Assembly (NCBI RefSeq): GCF_004785645.1
Contig: NZ_SRPE01000011.1
Span: 62,001 to 126,000 of the forward strand
Source of the DNA: Empedobacter tilapiae
GTDB lineage: Bacteria > Bacteroidota > Bacteroidia > Flavobacteriales > Weeksellaceae
Direction: 5' to 3'
Length of the DNA stretch: 64,000 bases
Position 1 is the stretch's first letter. The number at the start of each line of letters is the position of its first letter. Made by a program: the position numbers and the translations under genes. Below the pieces are notes generated by a model. It had not been told where the DNA came from and did no database searches. It saw only the letters and a list, made by a program, of their open reading frames with translations. This document shows positions 42,115-49,415 of the stretch, piece by piece.

Positions 42115-43440
42115 TTAGAAGTTAAATAATGTTGTAAGTTGAAATCTATTGTTATTTGCTAAGTATTTATTCTCTGTTCCAGTTCCTTTAATTGTTGCAT
42201 CTGCCCATTGCGCTGTACTACGATCATATTCTAATCTAAATTTTAAAGCTTTGCTTAAGGTAAGATCTAAACGAGGAACTACTTTGTACAAATAATTTAC
42301 AGTACGTGTACCTGGAGTTGCCGAAATTGCGCCCCAATTTGTCGTTACACCATAAGATGTTGATGCAATTGCTCCTTCTACAGGATCTTTGACACCATTA
42401 TTTCTAACGTAACCTGCAAATAATCCAAATGAAAATTTACCTGTTGAGTTTTGTTGCAAATCAATCCACATACTATGCGTATTCATCGGTTTGTAGGTTT
42501 CAACCGCAGTCGGACTCGTTTGATATCCTACAATTCCTCCAAGTTGTACAAAAGATGACGCATCTTGCATCAAATATCCCGCAACAGTTATTTGAAAAGG
42601 TTTTGTATTTAACTTAGAATAAGCCATAAACGAAATATTTTCAACTCGTTCGTTAGATTTAACAGGAGGATTTCCTGAAGATAATTTTGGTTTAAGATTT
42701 TCATATTGCGCACCAATCCCCGCTGTAAAAACTTGAGATTTATATTGAAATTGAAGATGAGCGGCTGGCATTCCACTATTTCGGAAAGGCTCTGTATTTG
42801 GTGTAAAATCTCGTTGCGAATGTAAAGCTGCAATGACTTTAAATTTGTCTGTGAATTTATGTGTCAAACGAACTTGTGGATTACGATTCAAAGCATATAC
42901 AGGTGCTCCTGTTCCGTAATTCGCAACATTTGGTAAAGCTTCTAAAACTACAAAAGGATGCCAATATTGTCCAATCCCTAATTGTGTCTTTTCCCAATCT
43001 AACATTACATAAGCATGTCGCAAACGAAATTCATTGATTCCTCCTTCTGTTGCTCCAAAAAATTCTCCCTCTAAAATACCAGAAGTTTTAGCTCCTAATA
43101 ATTCTGGCCCTTTCAAATTAGCTCCTGCTCTCGAAACAATTGATAACATATGAAATTTAGATGCATCATTTATATCAGCACCGTTAACATCCAATAATCT
43201 ATCTTTAGGATATAGTGGTACCAAAACCTCTCCTGCTCCAATCATTTGGCGAGTATCCATGAAAATATCATTTCTGATAAAACCATAAAACTGAACATCT
43301 ACTTTGTCTTTGTTTTCTTTTTGTAGAATTGGTTCAACTTTGTCTACAGTTACACTATCTACTATATTCTGTTGAGCAGAAACATAGGATGAACTGCAAA
43401 AAAGGGCTAAATAGACCAATTTTGTAAACTTTTTACTCAT
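42115..43440 (-). CDS. Outer-membrane porin-like protein (DcaP-like)
   Basis: A signal peptide ends at about VSAQQ. A 25-residue periplasmic segment follows, then about 390 residues of strands beginning DVQFYGFIRNDIFMDTRQM. GILEGEFFGATEGGINEFRLRHAYVMLDWEKT and FNF at the very C-terminus fit a 14-18-stranded barrel. The layout resembles DcaP-type porins, which carry dicarboxylates and other anions. Its pairing with an MHS carrier suggests uptake across both membranes. The 588-bp region upstream contains its promoter. Confidence 0.82.
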   Translation of the reverse strand: MSKKFTKLVYLALFCSSSYVSAQQNIVDSVTVDKVEPILQKENKDKVDVQFYGFIRNDIFMDTRQMIGAGEVLVPLYPKDRLLDVNGADINDASKFHMLSIVSRAGANLKGPELLGAKTSGILEGEFFGATEGGINEFRLRHAYVMLDWEKTQLGIGQYWHPFVVLEALPNVANYGTGAPVYALNRNPQVRLTHKFTDKFKVIAALHSQRDFTPNTEPFRNSGMPAAHLQFQYKSQVFTAGIGAQYENLKPKLSSGNPPVKSNERVENISFMAYSKLNTKPFQITVAGYLMQDASSFVQLGGIVGYQTSPTAVETYKPMNTHSMWIDLQQNSTGKFSFGLFAGYVRNNGVKDPVEGAIASTSYGVTTNWGAISATPGTRTVNYLYKVVPRLDLTLSKALKFRLEYDRSTAQWADATIKGTGTENKYLANNNRFQLTTLFNF

Positions 43441-44028
43441 TTTTTTGTGATAATTTTGAATGACTAAAATAATAAAAAGAAAAAAACTAACAAATGTTCG
43501 TTATTCATTTATTAATAAATTATTCTAACTTTATCAAATTAGTGATTATTCCCTCGATTTTTTAGGAAATAAATATTTTTAGAAATGATTTTGAAAGATA
43601 TTTTATGAATATCATATTAAAATTAGTGTACAAAATACACTTATAGACTCGCCTATTAAGAGGAAAATTTAATTAAAAATCGAGAGAAGAAATATAATTT
43701 CACAAATGAGGAGAAATTTATCTTCTCTCGTAGTTTTAGTTTTAAAAATGTATGCAAATTTATTAAAAACAGAATTTTATTCAGAATAATAGATAATAAG
43801 CTTATGTTAAATCATTACTAAAAGAATATTTTCTAATTATATTTAGTTTTTTTTAAACAAAAAACAGAATTTATGTATAAATATTCAGTCAGTATTATAA
43901 AATACTTCTTTTTTTTATTATATTAAGAATTTATAGTAATGAAAAAATTCATTTTTAGTTAATTTTTTAAGTTTTTTTTTAGAAATAAATTAAATGTTGG
44001 AGCTATTTTTGCTCTGCAAATTATAACT
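43441..44028. other. Intergenic region, 588 bp, very AT-rich
   Basis: This is the longest gene-free stretch, between two divergent genes. It contains a long-range hairpin at 43681-43730 and a TATTTTTG -7 box (44004-44011) 25 nt before the acetyltransferase. I saw no reading frame worth calling and no recognisable pseudogene. Confidence 0.7.
43681..43730. other. Hairpin with 10-bp perfect stem and 30-nt loop
   Basis: CGAGAGAAGA (43681-43690) pairs with TCTTCTCTCG (43721-43730). The stem is notably G+C richer than its surroundings. No T run follows, so it is not a simple terminator. It may be a small RNA, an operator or a remnant. Confidence 0.5.
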
Positions 44029-44868
44029 ATGCAAACAAACATTCAAATACATTCTTTAGCTAATGTTGATTTAGAAGAATTATCAACATTATACAACCTT
44101 TCTTATCAAAACTATTATGTCTCTATTAATCTTTCTCTTGATCAATTTCGCGGAAAATTGAAAATGGAAGATATTAATCTTAACTTTTCTATTGGTGCGA
44201 GTATTGATGGAAAACTGGTTGGCTTTTTACTTTATGGAATAAGAGATTATAATAATATTAAAACTGCTTATATTGGTGGTACTGGAGTTTGTCCTGAACA
44301 TCGTGGAAAAAAAATCACACAACAAATGTTGGATTTTAGCTTTCCTAAATTAAAAGAACAAAATATAAAAAACATCTTTTTAGAAGTAAATACTAAAAAT
44401 GATTTTGCTATTAACGCTTATGAAGCTTGTGGTTTCGAAAAAACAAGAACTTTAAATAGCTACAAAGGAATTCCTATTTTGGTCGTAAATCCATTACATG
44501 AAATTGTAGAATTTAGTGATTTAGATTTGATTACAAGTGAAAATTTTTGGGACATAAAACCTACTTGGAAAAATGATATTCAAAGTGTAAAAAATATCAT
44601 CGAAGATTGTCAAATAAATGGAATTTATGAAGATGGAATTTTAGTTGCTTACAAAATTATCAACAAAAATAATACACGTATTTATCAATTTGGTGTTCAT
44701 CACGATTATAGAAATCGTTATTTAGCTTCAATTCTTTTCAGCGATTTGAAAAATAAAGAGATCAAAATGATTAATGTTGATGAAAGAGAAATCTCTACAA
44801 ATGATTTTATTCAATCGATGGGATTAGAATTGTATGACAAACAATACGAAATGAAAAAAGAATTATAA
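44029..44868 (+). CDS. GNAT acetyltransferase with two GNAT-like halves
   Basis: A 279-residue protein. The N-terminal GNAT domain (to about residue 145) has GGTGVCPEHRGKKITQQMLD (acetyl-CoA loop) and FEKTRTLNSYKG. The second half keeps a weaker version, FGVHHDYRNRYLASILFSDL, ending QSMGLELYDKQYEM. This resembles tandem-GNAT proteins in which only one half is catalytic. The substrate is unknown. It is a single gene with its own terminator. Confidence 0.87.
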   Translation: MQTNIQIHSLANVDLEELSTLYNLSYQNYYVSINLSLDQFRGKLKMEDINLNFSIGASIDGKLVGFLLYGIRDYNNIKTAYIGGTGVCPEHRGKKITQQMLDFSFPKLKEQNIKNIFLEVNTKNDFAINAYEACGFEKTRTLNSYKGIPILVVNPLHEIVEFSDLDLITSENFWDIKPTWKNDIQSVKNIIEDCQINGIYEDGILVAYKIINKNNTRIYQFGVHHDYRNRYLASILFSDLKNKEIKMINVDEREISTNDFIQSMGLELYDKQYEMKKEL

Positions 44869-44870
44869 TA

Positions 44871-44896
44871 AAAAAGCCTCTAAATAGAGGCTTTTT
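44871..44896. terminator. Bidirectional terminator
   Basis: A 12-bp perfect stem (44871-44882 with 44885-44896) lies between convergent genes, the right arm touching the stop of the DUF3592-like gene. Confidence 0.85.
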
Positions 44897-45327
44897 TACA
44901 CTACATTACTAAAATATATATTCTCCGGATTTTGAGGATCTATTAATATATCCACATCTCTTCCTTTTTTTAGAATCTCATTAGCATTTACATCTCCAAA
45001 ATACTCAAATTCTGTATAATAAATTTTTTCAGTATTTGGATGTTTATAAAAAACTTCGATGATATAATCTGGTAAATGATTTTCTCCTAACAAACCTCTT
45101 TTTATTTCTATAATATGAGCTTTTACTTTCAGTCCTTTCTTAATTAATCTTGAATGGTTTAAATAATCAAATAAGTAATTAAATCCTAAATATCCCATTA
45201 ACAAACTACAGAATAGAAAAATTATTCCAAGAAGTTGATTAAAAAAAATTCCAAGATTTAGAAAGGAGCATAAAAGGATAAAACCTAAACTTAAGATTAA
45301 ACATCCTATACTTATTGACAACTTCAT
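44896..45327 (-). CDS. DUF3592-like membrane protein
   Basis: A 143-residue protein with two N-terminal helices (SIGCLILSLGFILLCSFLN and LGIIFLFCSLLMGYLGFNYLF). A soluble domain follows (KVKAHIIEIKRG, YYTEFEY and VDILIDPQNPENIYF). The last motif, a variant of (V)xxxYxPxNP, is the mark of DUF3592-type proteins of unknown function. It appears monocistronic. Confidence 0.72.
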   Translation of the reverse strand: MKLSISIGCLILSLGFILLCSFLNLGIFFNQLLGIIFLFCSLLMGYLGFNYLFDYLNHSRLIKKGLKVKAHIIEIKRGLLGENHLPDYIIEVFYKHPNTEKIYYTEFEYFGDVNANEILKKGRDVDILIDPQNPENIYFSNVV

Positions 45328-45418
45328 TTTCTTACATTTGATTTGTATTTTTCACAAATCGTACCAAAACAATGAATTTGTCTCAAAATAATAATATTAT
45401 TTGTTTTTTATTATTAGT

Positions 45419-46075
45419 TTAATAAGCTGCTGTAAATCTTTTATTTATATGTTTTGCATTTTCAATTTCATCTGCAATAACAACTGCAACATCTTCAACA
45501 GACAAAATACTACGTCCTTCTGCATTGAAAACTGGTACATCATTTCCTAAACGATACGTACCTTTTCGCTCTCCAGAAGTTCCTTGATGCATTTCTGGAG
45601 CAGGTGAAAAAACAGTCCATTCCAAATCATTATTTTGTTTCAAAACATTGTAATAATCTCTTGCAGCCAAAGCTCCTTGTTTTATTTCTTCAGGAAAACC
45701 TGGCGCATCAACAATTTGCAATTCTTTTTGATCATTTACATATAAGCTTCCAGCACCACCAATTACAATCAAACGTTTTACACCAGCTAATTTAGTTGCT
45801 TCTTCAATTGCTTTTGCTCCTTTCATATAATCTTCATAAATGTTAGGGTTTGTCCATCCAGCGTTAAAAGCACTCACAACCACATCAGCTCCTTTCAAAT
45901 CTGTTGCTAAAGCTTGCACATCGTTTACATCTAACGCCACCTTTGCTACATTTTTACTATCTAAAACCTTGTCTGTATTTCGCGCAAATGCTTTGATAGA
46001 TTGATTTCTATTTACCAATTCTTCTACGATATGTGAGCCTACAAAACCTGTTGCTCCAATTACTGCTACTCTCAT
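45419..46075 (-). CDS. NAD(P)H-binding oxidoreductase (YwnB-like)
   Basis: This 218-residue atypical SDR of the NAD(P)-binding flavin-reductase-like group has the dinucleotide motif GATGFVGSHIVEEL, then ADVVVSAFNAGW and RLIVIGGAGSLYV. It keeps the Rossmann fold of quinone/flavin reductases, without a clear YxxxK. It lies 59 nt downstream of an Rrf2 regulator gene, the same pairing as ywnA/ywnB in Bacillus. A 19-bp operator-like sequence in the gap (46099-46117) matches the one upstream of the regulator, so it is probably its target. Confidence 0.88.
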   Translation of the reverse strand: MRVAVIGATGFVGSHIVEELVNRNQSIKAFARNTDKVLDSKNVAKVALDVNDVQALATDLKGADVVVSAFNAGWTNPNIYEDYMKGAKAIEEATKLAGVKRLIVIGGAGSLYVNDQKELQIVDAPGFPEEIKQGALAARDYYNVLKQNNDLEWTVFSPAPEMHQGTSGERKGTYRLGNDVPVFNAEGRSILSVEDVAVVIADEIENAKHINKRFTAAY

Positions 46076-46098
46076 TTTATTTAATTTTTAATTTATAT

Positions 46099-46117
46099 TG
46101 TAATTATTTTTGTTACA
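46099..46117. promoter_or_regulatory. Rrf2 operator candidate 2
   Basis: TGTAATTATTTTTGTTACA has the same TGTA...TACA ends as the site at 46584-46602; its right half (TTTTGTTACA) agrees fully with the shared palindrome. It lies between the Rrf2 gene and the reductase. Confidence 0.5.
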
Positions 46118-46134
46118 TTTAAAAATAAAAAATT

Positions 46135-46542
46135 TTACTGAAATTCATCAGAAAATTGTTTTAAATTTTTATGATTTAACGATTTAATTAAATCTGATTC
46201 AGCATTATCAAATAATTTTTCAAGATTGTTATTCATTTGTTTACCAACAGGACATTCTGGGTTTGTATGATTCATACGACCAAAAATATTTTCTTGATTG
46301 ACAATTTTATACACATCTCCAAGAAAAATATCGTTAGAATTTTTTACTAAAAAAATTCCTCCTTCTTTTCCTTTTTTTGAATCAATAAAACCAGCTTCTT
46401 TTAAGAATTTTATCTCACGACGAACCACAACAGGATTAACATTAATACTTCCCGCAATAAAATCAGAAGTAATTAATTGTCCTTTAAATTTTTCAGCCAA
46501 AACTAAAATATGAATCGCCGTTGCAAATCTTAAATTATTCAT
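46135..46542 (-). CDS. Rrf2 family regulator (YwnA-like)
   Basis: A 135-residue winged-helix regulator: RFATAIHILVLAEK, INVNPVVVRREIKFLKEAGF (recognition helix) and KGKEGGIFLVKN (wing). Unlike IscR it has only one cysteine (PECPVG), so it cannot hold a [2Fe-2S] cluster as IscR does; a thiol-redox or ligand-responsive repressor is more likely. A TATCTTTG -7 box (46561-46568, minus strand) with TTG 20 nt further upstream forms its promoter. A palindromic operator overlaps the TTG, so it should repress itself. Confidence 0.93.
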   Translation of the reverse strand: MNNLRFATAIHILVLAEKFKGQLITSDFIAGSINVNPVVVRREIKFLKEAGFIDSKKGKEGGIFLVKNSNDIFLGDVYKIVNQENIFGRMNHTNPECPVGKQMNNNLEKLFDNAESDLIKSLNHKNLKQFSDEFQ

Positions 46543-46560
46543 TTTTATGATTTAATGATG

Positions 46561-46591
46561 CAAAGATATATTTAATTTTTAAATGTAACAA
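46561..46591 (-). promoter_or_regulatory. Promoter of the Rrf2/reductase operon
   Basis: The minus-strand TTG (46589-46591), a 20-nt spacer and TATCTTTG (46561-46568) lie 26 nt before the ATG. Confidence 0.65.
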
Positions 46592-46602
46592 ATTTTGATA
46601 CA
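46584..46602. promoter_or_regulatory. Rrf2 operator candidate 1
   Basis: TGTAACAAATTTTGATACA is a 19-bp inverted repeat; only the centre and one symmetric pair deviate. It covers the -33 TTG of the Rrf2 promoter and lies just upstream of the Crp-type gene's promoter. Confidence 0.65.
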
Positions 46603-46648
46603 TTTTATTAATTAATTTCTATTAAATTTGTAGAATACTACTATACGT

Positions 46649-47224
46649 ATGGAAAATTATAAAAAACATTTATCAAGTATTATTGATCTTACCGAAGAAC
46701 AATGGACTAAAATTGAAAATGCTTTAGTTGTAAAACATTATAAAAGAAGTGAATTTATTTTACAACCTGGTGAATACTCAGAAGATTATTTTTTTGTTGA
46801 ATCTGGTGTTATCCGATCTTATACAATTGACGATAATGGAAAAGAACATGTTTTGCAATTTGGCACTGAAAACTGGATTGTAAGCGATAGAAATAGTGCC
46901 TTTTGTAAGCAACAATCAAAATTTTATATTCAAGCAATTGAAGACTCTACAGTTATATTATTGAATGAAAAATTAAATGATTTAATTATAAGTCTAAACC
47001 CTAATTATTTAGCAGCTCAAAATAAATTAATTCAAAATCATGTCCGTAGTTTGCAAGATCGTATTAATTTGTTACTTGGAGCATCTGCTAAAACTCGTTA
47101 TTTGGAGTTTATGCGTCTTTACCCTAACCAACTTTCTCGTATACCACAATGGATGATTGCCTCATATTTAGGTATTACTCCCGAAAGTTTAAGTAGAGTT
47201 CGTAAAGAAATAGCACATGGATAA
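46649..47224 (+). CDS. Crp/Fnr family transcriptional regulator
   Basis: This 191-residue regulator has a cyclic-nucleotide-binding-like beta-roll (FILQPGEYSEDYFFVESGVIRSY). A long helix follows, then a helix-turn-helix (MIASYLGITPESLSRVRKE). The phosphate-binding cassette of cAMP receptors is not obvious and there are no Fnr cysteines, so the ligand is unknown. It is divergent from the Rrf2 operon across 106 bp, with a TAAATTTG -7 box 26 nt before its ATG. Its stop overlaps the next gene by 8 nt. Confidence 0.92.
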   Translation: MENYKKHLSSIIDLTEEQWTKIENALVVKHYKRSEFILQPGEYSEDYFFVESGVIRSYTIDDNGKEHVLQFGTENWIVSDRNSAFCKQQSKFYIQAIEDSTVILLNEKLNDLIISLNPNYLAAQNKLIQNHVRSLQDRINLLLGASAKTRYLEFMRLYPNQLSRIPQWMIASYLGITPESLSRVRKEIAHG

Positions 47225-47816
47225 GTATAGTTTTGAAATTTTTGTACCAGAAAAACCTAAAAAAAATAATAAACAGATTGCGAAAGTAATCTTATCATTT
47301 CTCGCCGTAACTGTAATTAGTTTTGTTTTTTTAGAACTAAATGTATTTAAAAATCAAACCTATTATTATATTTTTATTGGACTTTTAGCAACAGCTGTAG
47401 CATATTGGAATGGATATTTCAAGAAACCTTCAACAGAATTGAAAGGTAATTTTGATGGAAAATTAACTTTCTCAAATGAAGGTATTTCAGTAAAAAATCA
47501 ATTTTATCCAATCAATGAATTGTATTCTATTATCATTGATAATAAAGATTATAAAGGAAAATCTGTTAAAGAGTTTGGTGAATTTGACAACCCAAATGGA
47601 TCACATGGAATTAGTAACTTGATTACATTAAAAACTAAAGATAATCAATTTGTTGAAGTTTATTTTTTACAAAAATCATTAAGCGAGTTTTCTAAAATCG
47701 AATCATTTTTAATTCAATATTACAAAAGCAATTTACTTTCTGAAGATGATTTAATTTCAATCATGCATTTAGAATATGATATTGATAAGAACGAGTTGAG
47801 AAAAAAATTAAGATAA
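47217..47816 (+). CDS. Membrane protein with PH-like tail, 199 aa
   Basis: Two helices near the N-terminus (VILSFLAVTVISFVFLEL and YYYIFIGLLATAVAYW) are followed by a cytoplasmic beta-rich domain (KLTFSNEGISVKNQFYPINE, LITLKTKDNQFVEVYFL). This resembles the bacterial PH (bPH/YcxB-like) architecture. It overlaps the Crp-type gene by 8 nt, so the two are translated together. No specific function can be read. Confidence 0.75.
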   Translation: MDKYSFEIFVPEKPKKNNKQIAKVILSFLAVTVISFVFLELNVFKNQTYYYIFIGLLATAVAYWNGYFKKPSTELKGNFDGKLTFSNEGISVKNQFYPINELYSIIIDNKDYKGKSVKEFGEFDNPNGSHGISNLITLKTKDNQFVEVYFLQKSLSEFSKIESFLIQYYKSNLLSEDDLISIMHLEYDIDKNELRKKLR

Positions 47817-47842
47817 TTTAATTTTTCACTAACATATAAAAG

Positions 47843-47875
47843 TTGAGCTATTCTTCATTATTTAATGTAATTTTG
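47843..47875 (+). promoter_or_regulatory. Promoter of the DUF4241 gene
   Basis: TTG (47843-47845), a 22-nt spacer and TAATTTTG (47868-47875), with the ATG 30 nt after the box start. Confidence 0.5.
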
Positions 47876-47897
47876 TAGCACTTTAAAACAATAATTT

Positions 47898-48653
47898 ATG
47901 CAACCAACAGCAGAATGGTTAAAAACTTGGGAATCTAAAAGAGAATTCACTTTAGCTCCTAATGATTTAGAAAAATACTTTACAGATAAAGAAATTGGAG
48001 GTGTAGAAATCGACCAAATTGAAATGGGAGAAGTTTCTTTACCATCTGGTAAAATCTTTGTAAACGATCCTTTAGGTGAATATTTATCAATGGATAAAGA
48101 TCCTTATTTCCTTGAAACACCAAAAGGTAATTTTCCTGTAACTGCAAGTATCGTAAAATTTGAAGACGATGGAGATGTTGAAAATTTGATTGGTTGTATC
48201 AAAGTTACTTTCACAAACGAAAAACCTGTTCGTTACGAAGAAGCAATGAAAGGAATTGAGTTGATTGACGAATTACAAGAAGGAGAATACTTTGGTTTTT
48301 CTATTGAAAGTGGATTAGCTACAATTGTTGATGCTGAAGCGAAAGATTCTTTTGTGAAATTCATTGATGAATTCGAAAGCAAAGGTGATGTTAATTTATA
48401 CGATGATTATTTTAATGCATTATTCGTAGAAAATGCTAAAAATAACCCGAAATATCAATCAGAAGAAGGAGATTGGATCAATTGGACAATTCCAAATACA
48501 GAATTCAAATCGCCAATTTTTCAAGCTGGTTTTGGAGAAGGAATTTATCCTGCTTACTTTGGATACAATGAAAAAGGAGAAATTGTTGCATTTTATATTC
48601 AATTCATCGATGCTGAATTAGAAGATTCAGAAGATGATGACGAATGGTTATAA
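47898..48653 (+). CDS. DUF4241 domain protein
   Basis: This acidic 251-residue cytoplasmic protein has a strongly negative tail (EDSEDDDEWL). The central GKIFVNDPLGEYL and the C-terminal FGEGIYPAYFGYNEKGEIV are characteristic of DUF4241. The family has no established biochemical role; members occur next to polymorphic-toxin immunity genes in some genomes, but no toxin gene is nearby here. It is a single gene with promoter and terminator of its own. Confidence 0.82.
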   Translation: MQPTAEWLKTWESKREFTLAPNDLEKYFTDKEIGGVEIDQIEMGEVSLPSGKIFVNDPLGEYLSMDKDPYFLETPKGNFPVTASIVKFEDDGDVENLIGCIKVTFTNEKPVRYEEAMKGIELIDELQEGEYFGFSIESGLATIVDAEAKDSFVKFIDEFESKGDVNLYDDYFNALFVENAKNNPKYQSEEGDWINWTIPNTEFKSPIFQAGFGEGIYPAYFGYNEKGEIVAFYIQFIDAELEDSEDDDEWL

Positions 48654-48678
48654 TTAATTTTTCGATCAAATAGTATTT

Positions 48679-48710
48679 AAAATCCTTCAAGAAATTGAGG
48701 GATTTTTTTT
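48679..48710 (+). terminator. Terminator of the DUF4241 gene
   Basis: A 12-bp stem with one G-U pair (48679-48690 with 48695-48706), GAAA loop and eight T. Confidence 0.85.
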
Positions 48711-48754
48711 CAAAAATATGTATATTAACGTATTGTATATCATATTTAAACAGA

Positions 48755-49366
48755 ATGAGAAAACTTCTACTTTCTATCCTACTTATTATAGGAACAATAA
48801 GCTGTTCTAAGAAGATTGATTATCAAAAGACTATCAATGCAATAGAATCCAATCAAAATTTATTTAATAATAATTATAGTTTACATGGAAAAGCAAATCT
48901 TTTTTTTGACGATTCTGTCCAATACTTTTATTTTGAAAATGATACAATTGAATATGTAAAAGTTTTTAAATCTAAATTTCTGGATGATTATAAAAATATT
49001 ATTAAAAATTACGAGCACTTTCCTGCAAAAGTTAGTTTCTATAAATACAAGAATTTTTATTCGATCAAAGTTCAATACATAGCAAATAGTGTAGTACAAA
49101 CAGATAGTTTACCAGTAAATAATACCCCAGAGTTATCTAAATTATTTTTTGATTCCAAAAAGAAAACTGATTTTTATAAGAATAATCAAATTGTTGGCTT
49201 CTATTTTAATAAAAAACTTGAAACTAAAACATATAGATTAAGTAACTATAATAAACTATTTTACATTAAAAGTCTAGAGAATAAAAATAGTTATGAGTTT
49301 CAAAATGAATATAAAATCTCTCAAAAATTAAAAGATAATTGGTATTTATTGGAACGAATTGAGTAA
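48755..49366 (+). CDS. Hypothetical lipoprotein, 203 aa
   Basis: I start at ATG 48755, where MRKLLLSILLIIGTISCSKK gives a lipoprotein signal with lipobox TISC and lipidated Cys17. The frame upstream to 48695 overlaps a terminator. The mature part is rich in Asn, Lys, Tyr and Phe with alternating strands (YEHFPAKVSFYKYKNFYSI). No domain recognised. It is probably anchored in the outer membrane facing the periplasm. Confidence 0.75.
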   Translation: MRKLLLSILLIIGTISCSKKIDYQKTINAIESNQNLFNNNYSLHGKANLFFDDSVQYFYFENDTIEYVKVFKSKFLDDYKNIIKNYEHFPAKVSFYKYKNFYSIKVQYIANSVVQTDSLPVNNTPELSKLFFDSKKKTDFYKNNQIVGFYFNKKLETKTYRLSNYNKLFYIKSLENKNSYEFQNEYKISQKLKDNWYLLERIE

Positions 49367-49371
49367 AAACA

Positions 49372-49397
49372 AAAACTCCCGCAAATGCAGGAGTTTT
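49372..49397. terminator. Bidirectional terminator
   Basis: AAACTCC/GGAGTTT arms extended by GCA/TGC around a mismatch, with T run, between the convergent lipoprotein gene and dsbD. Confidence 0.8.
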
Positions 49398-49415
49398 TTA
49401 GTTTATAATAAATAA

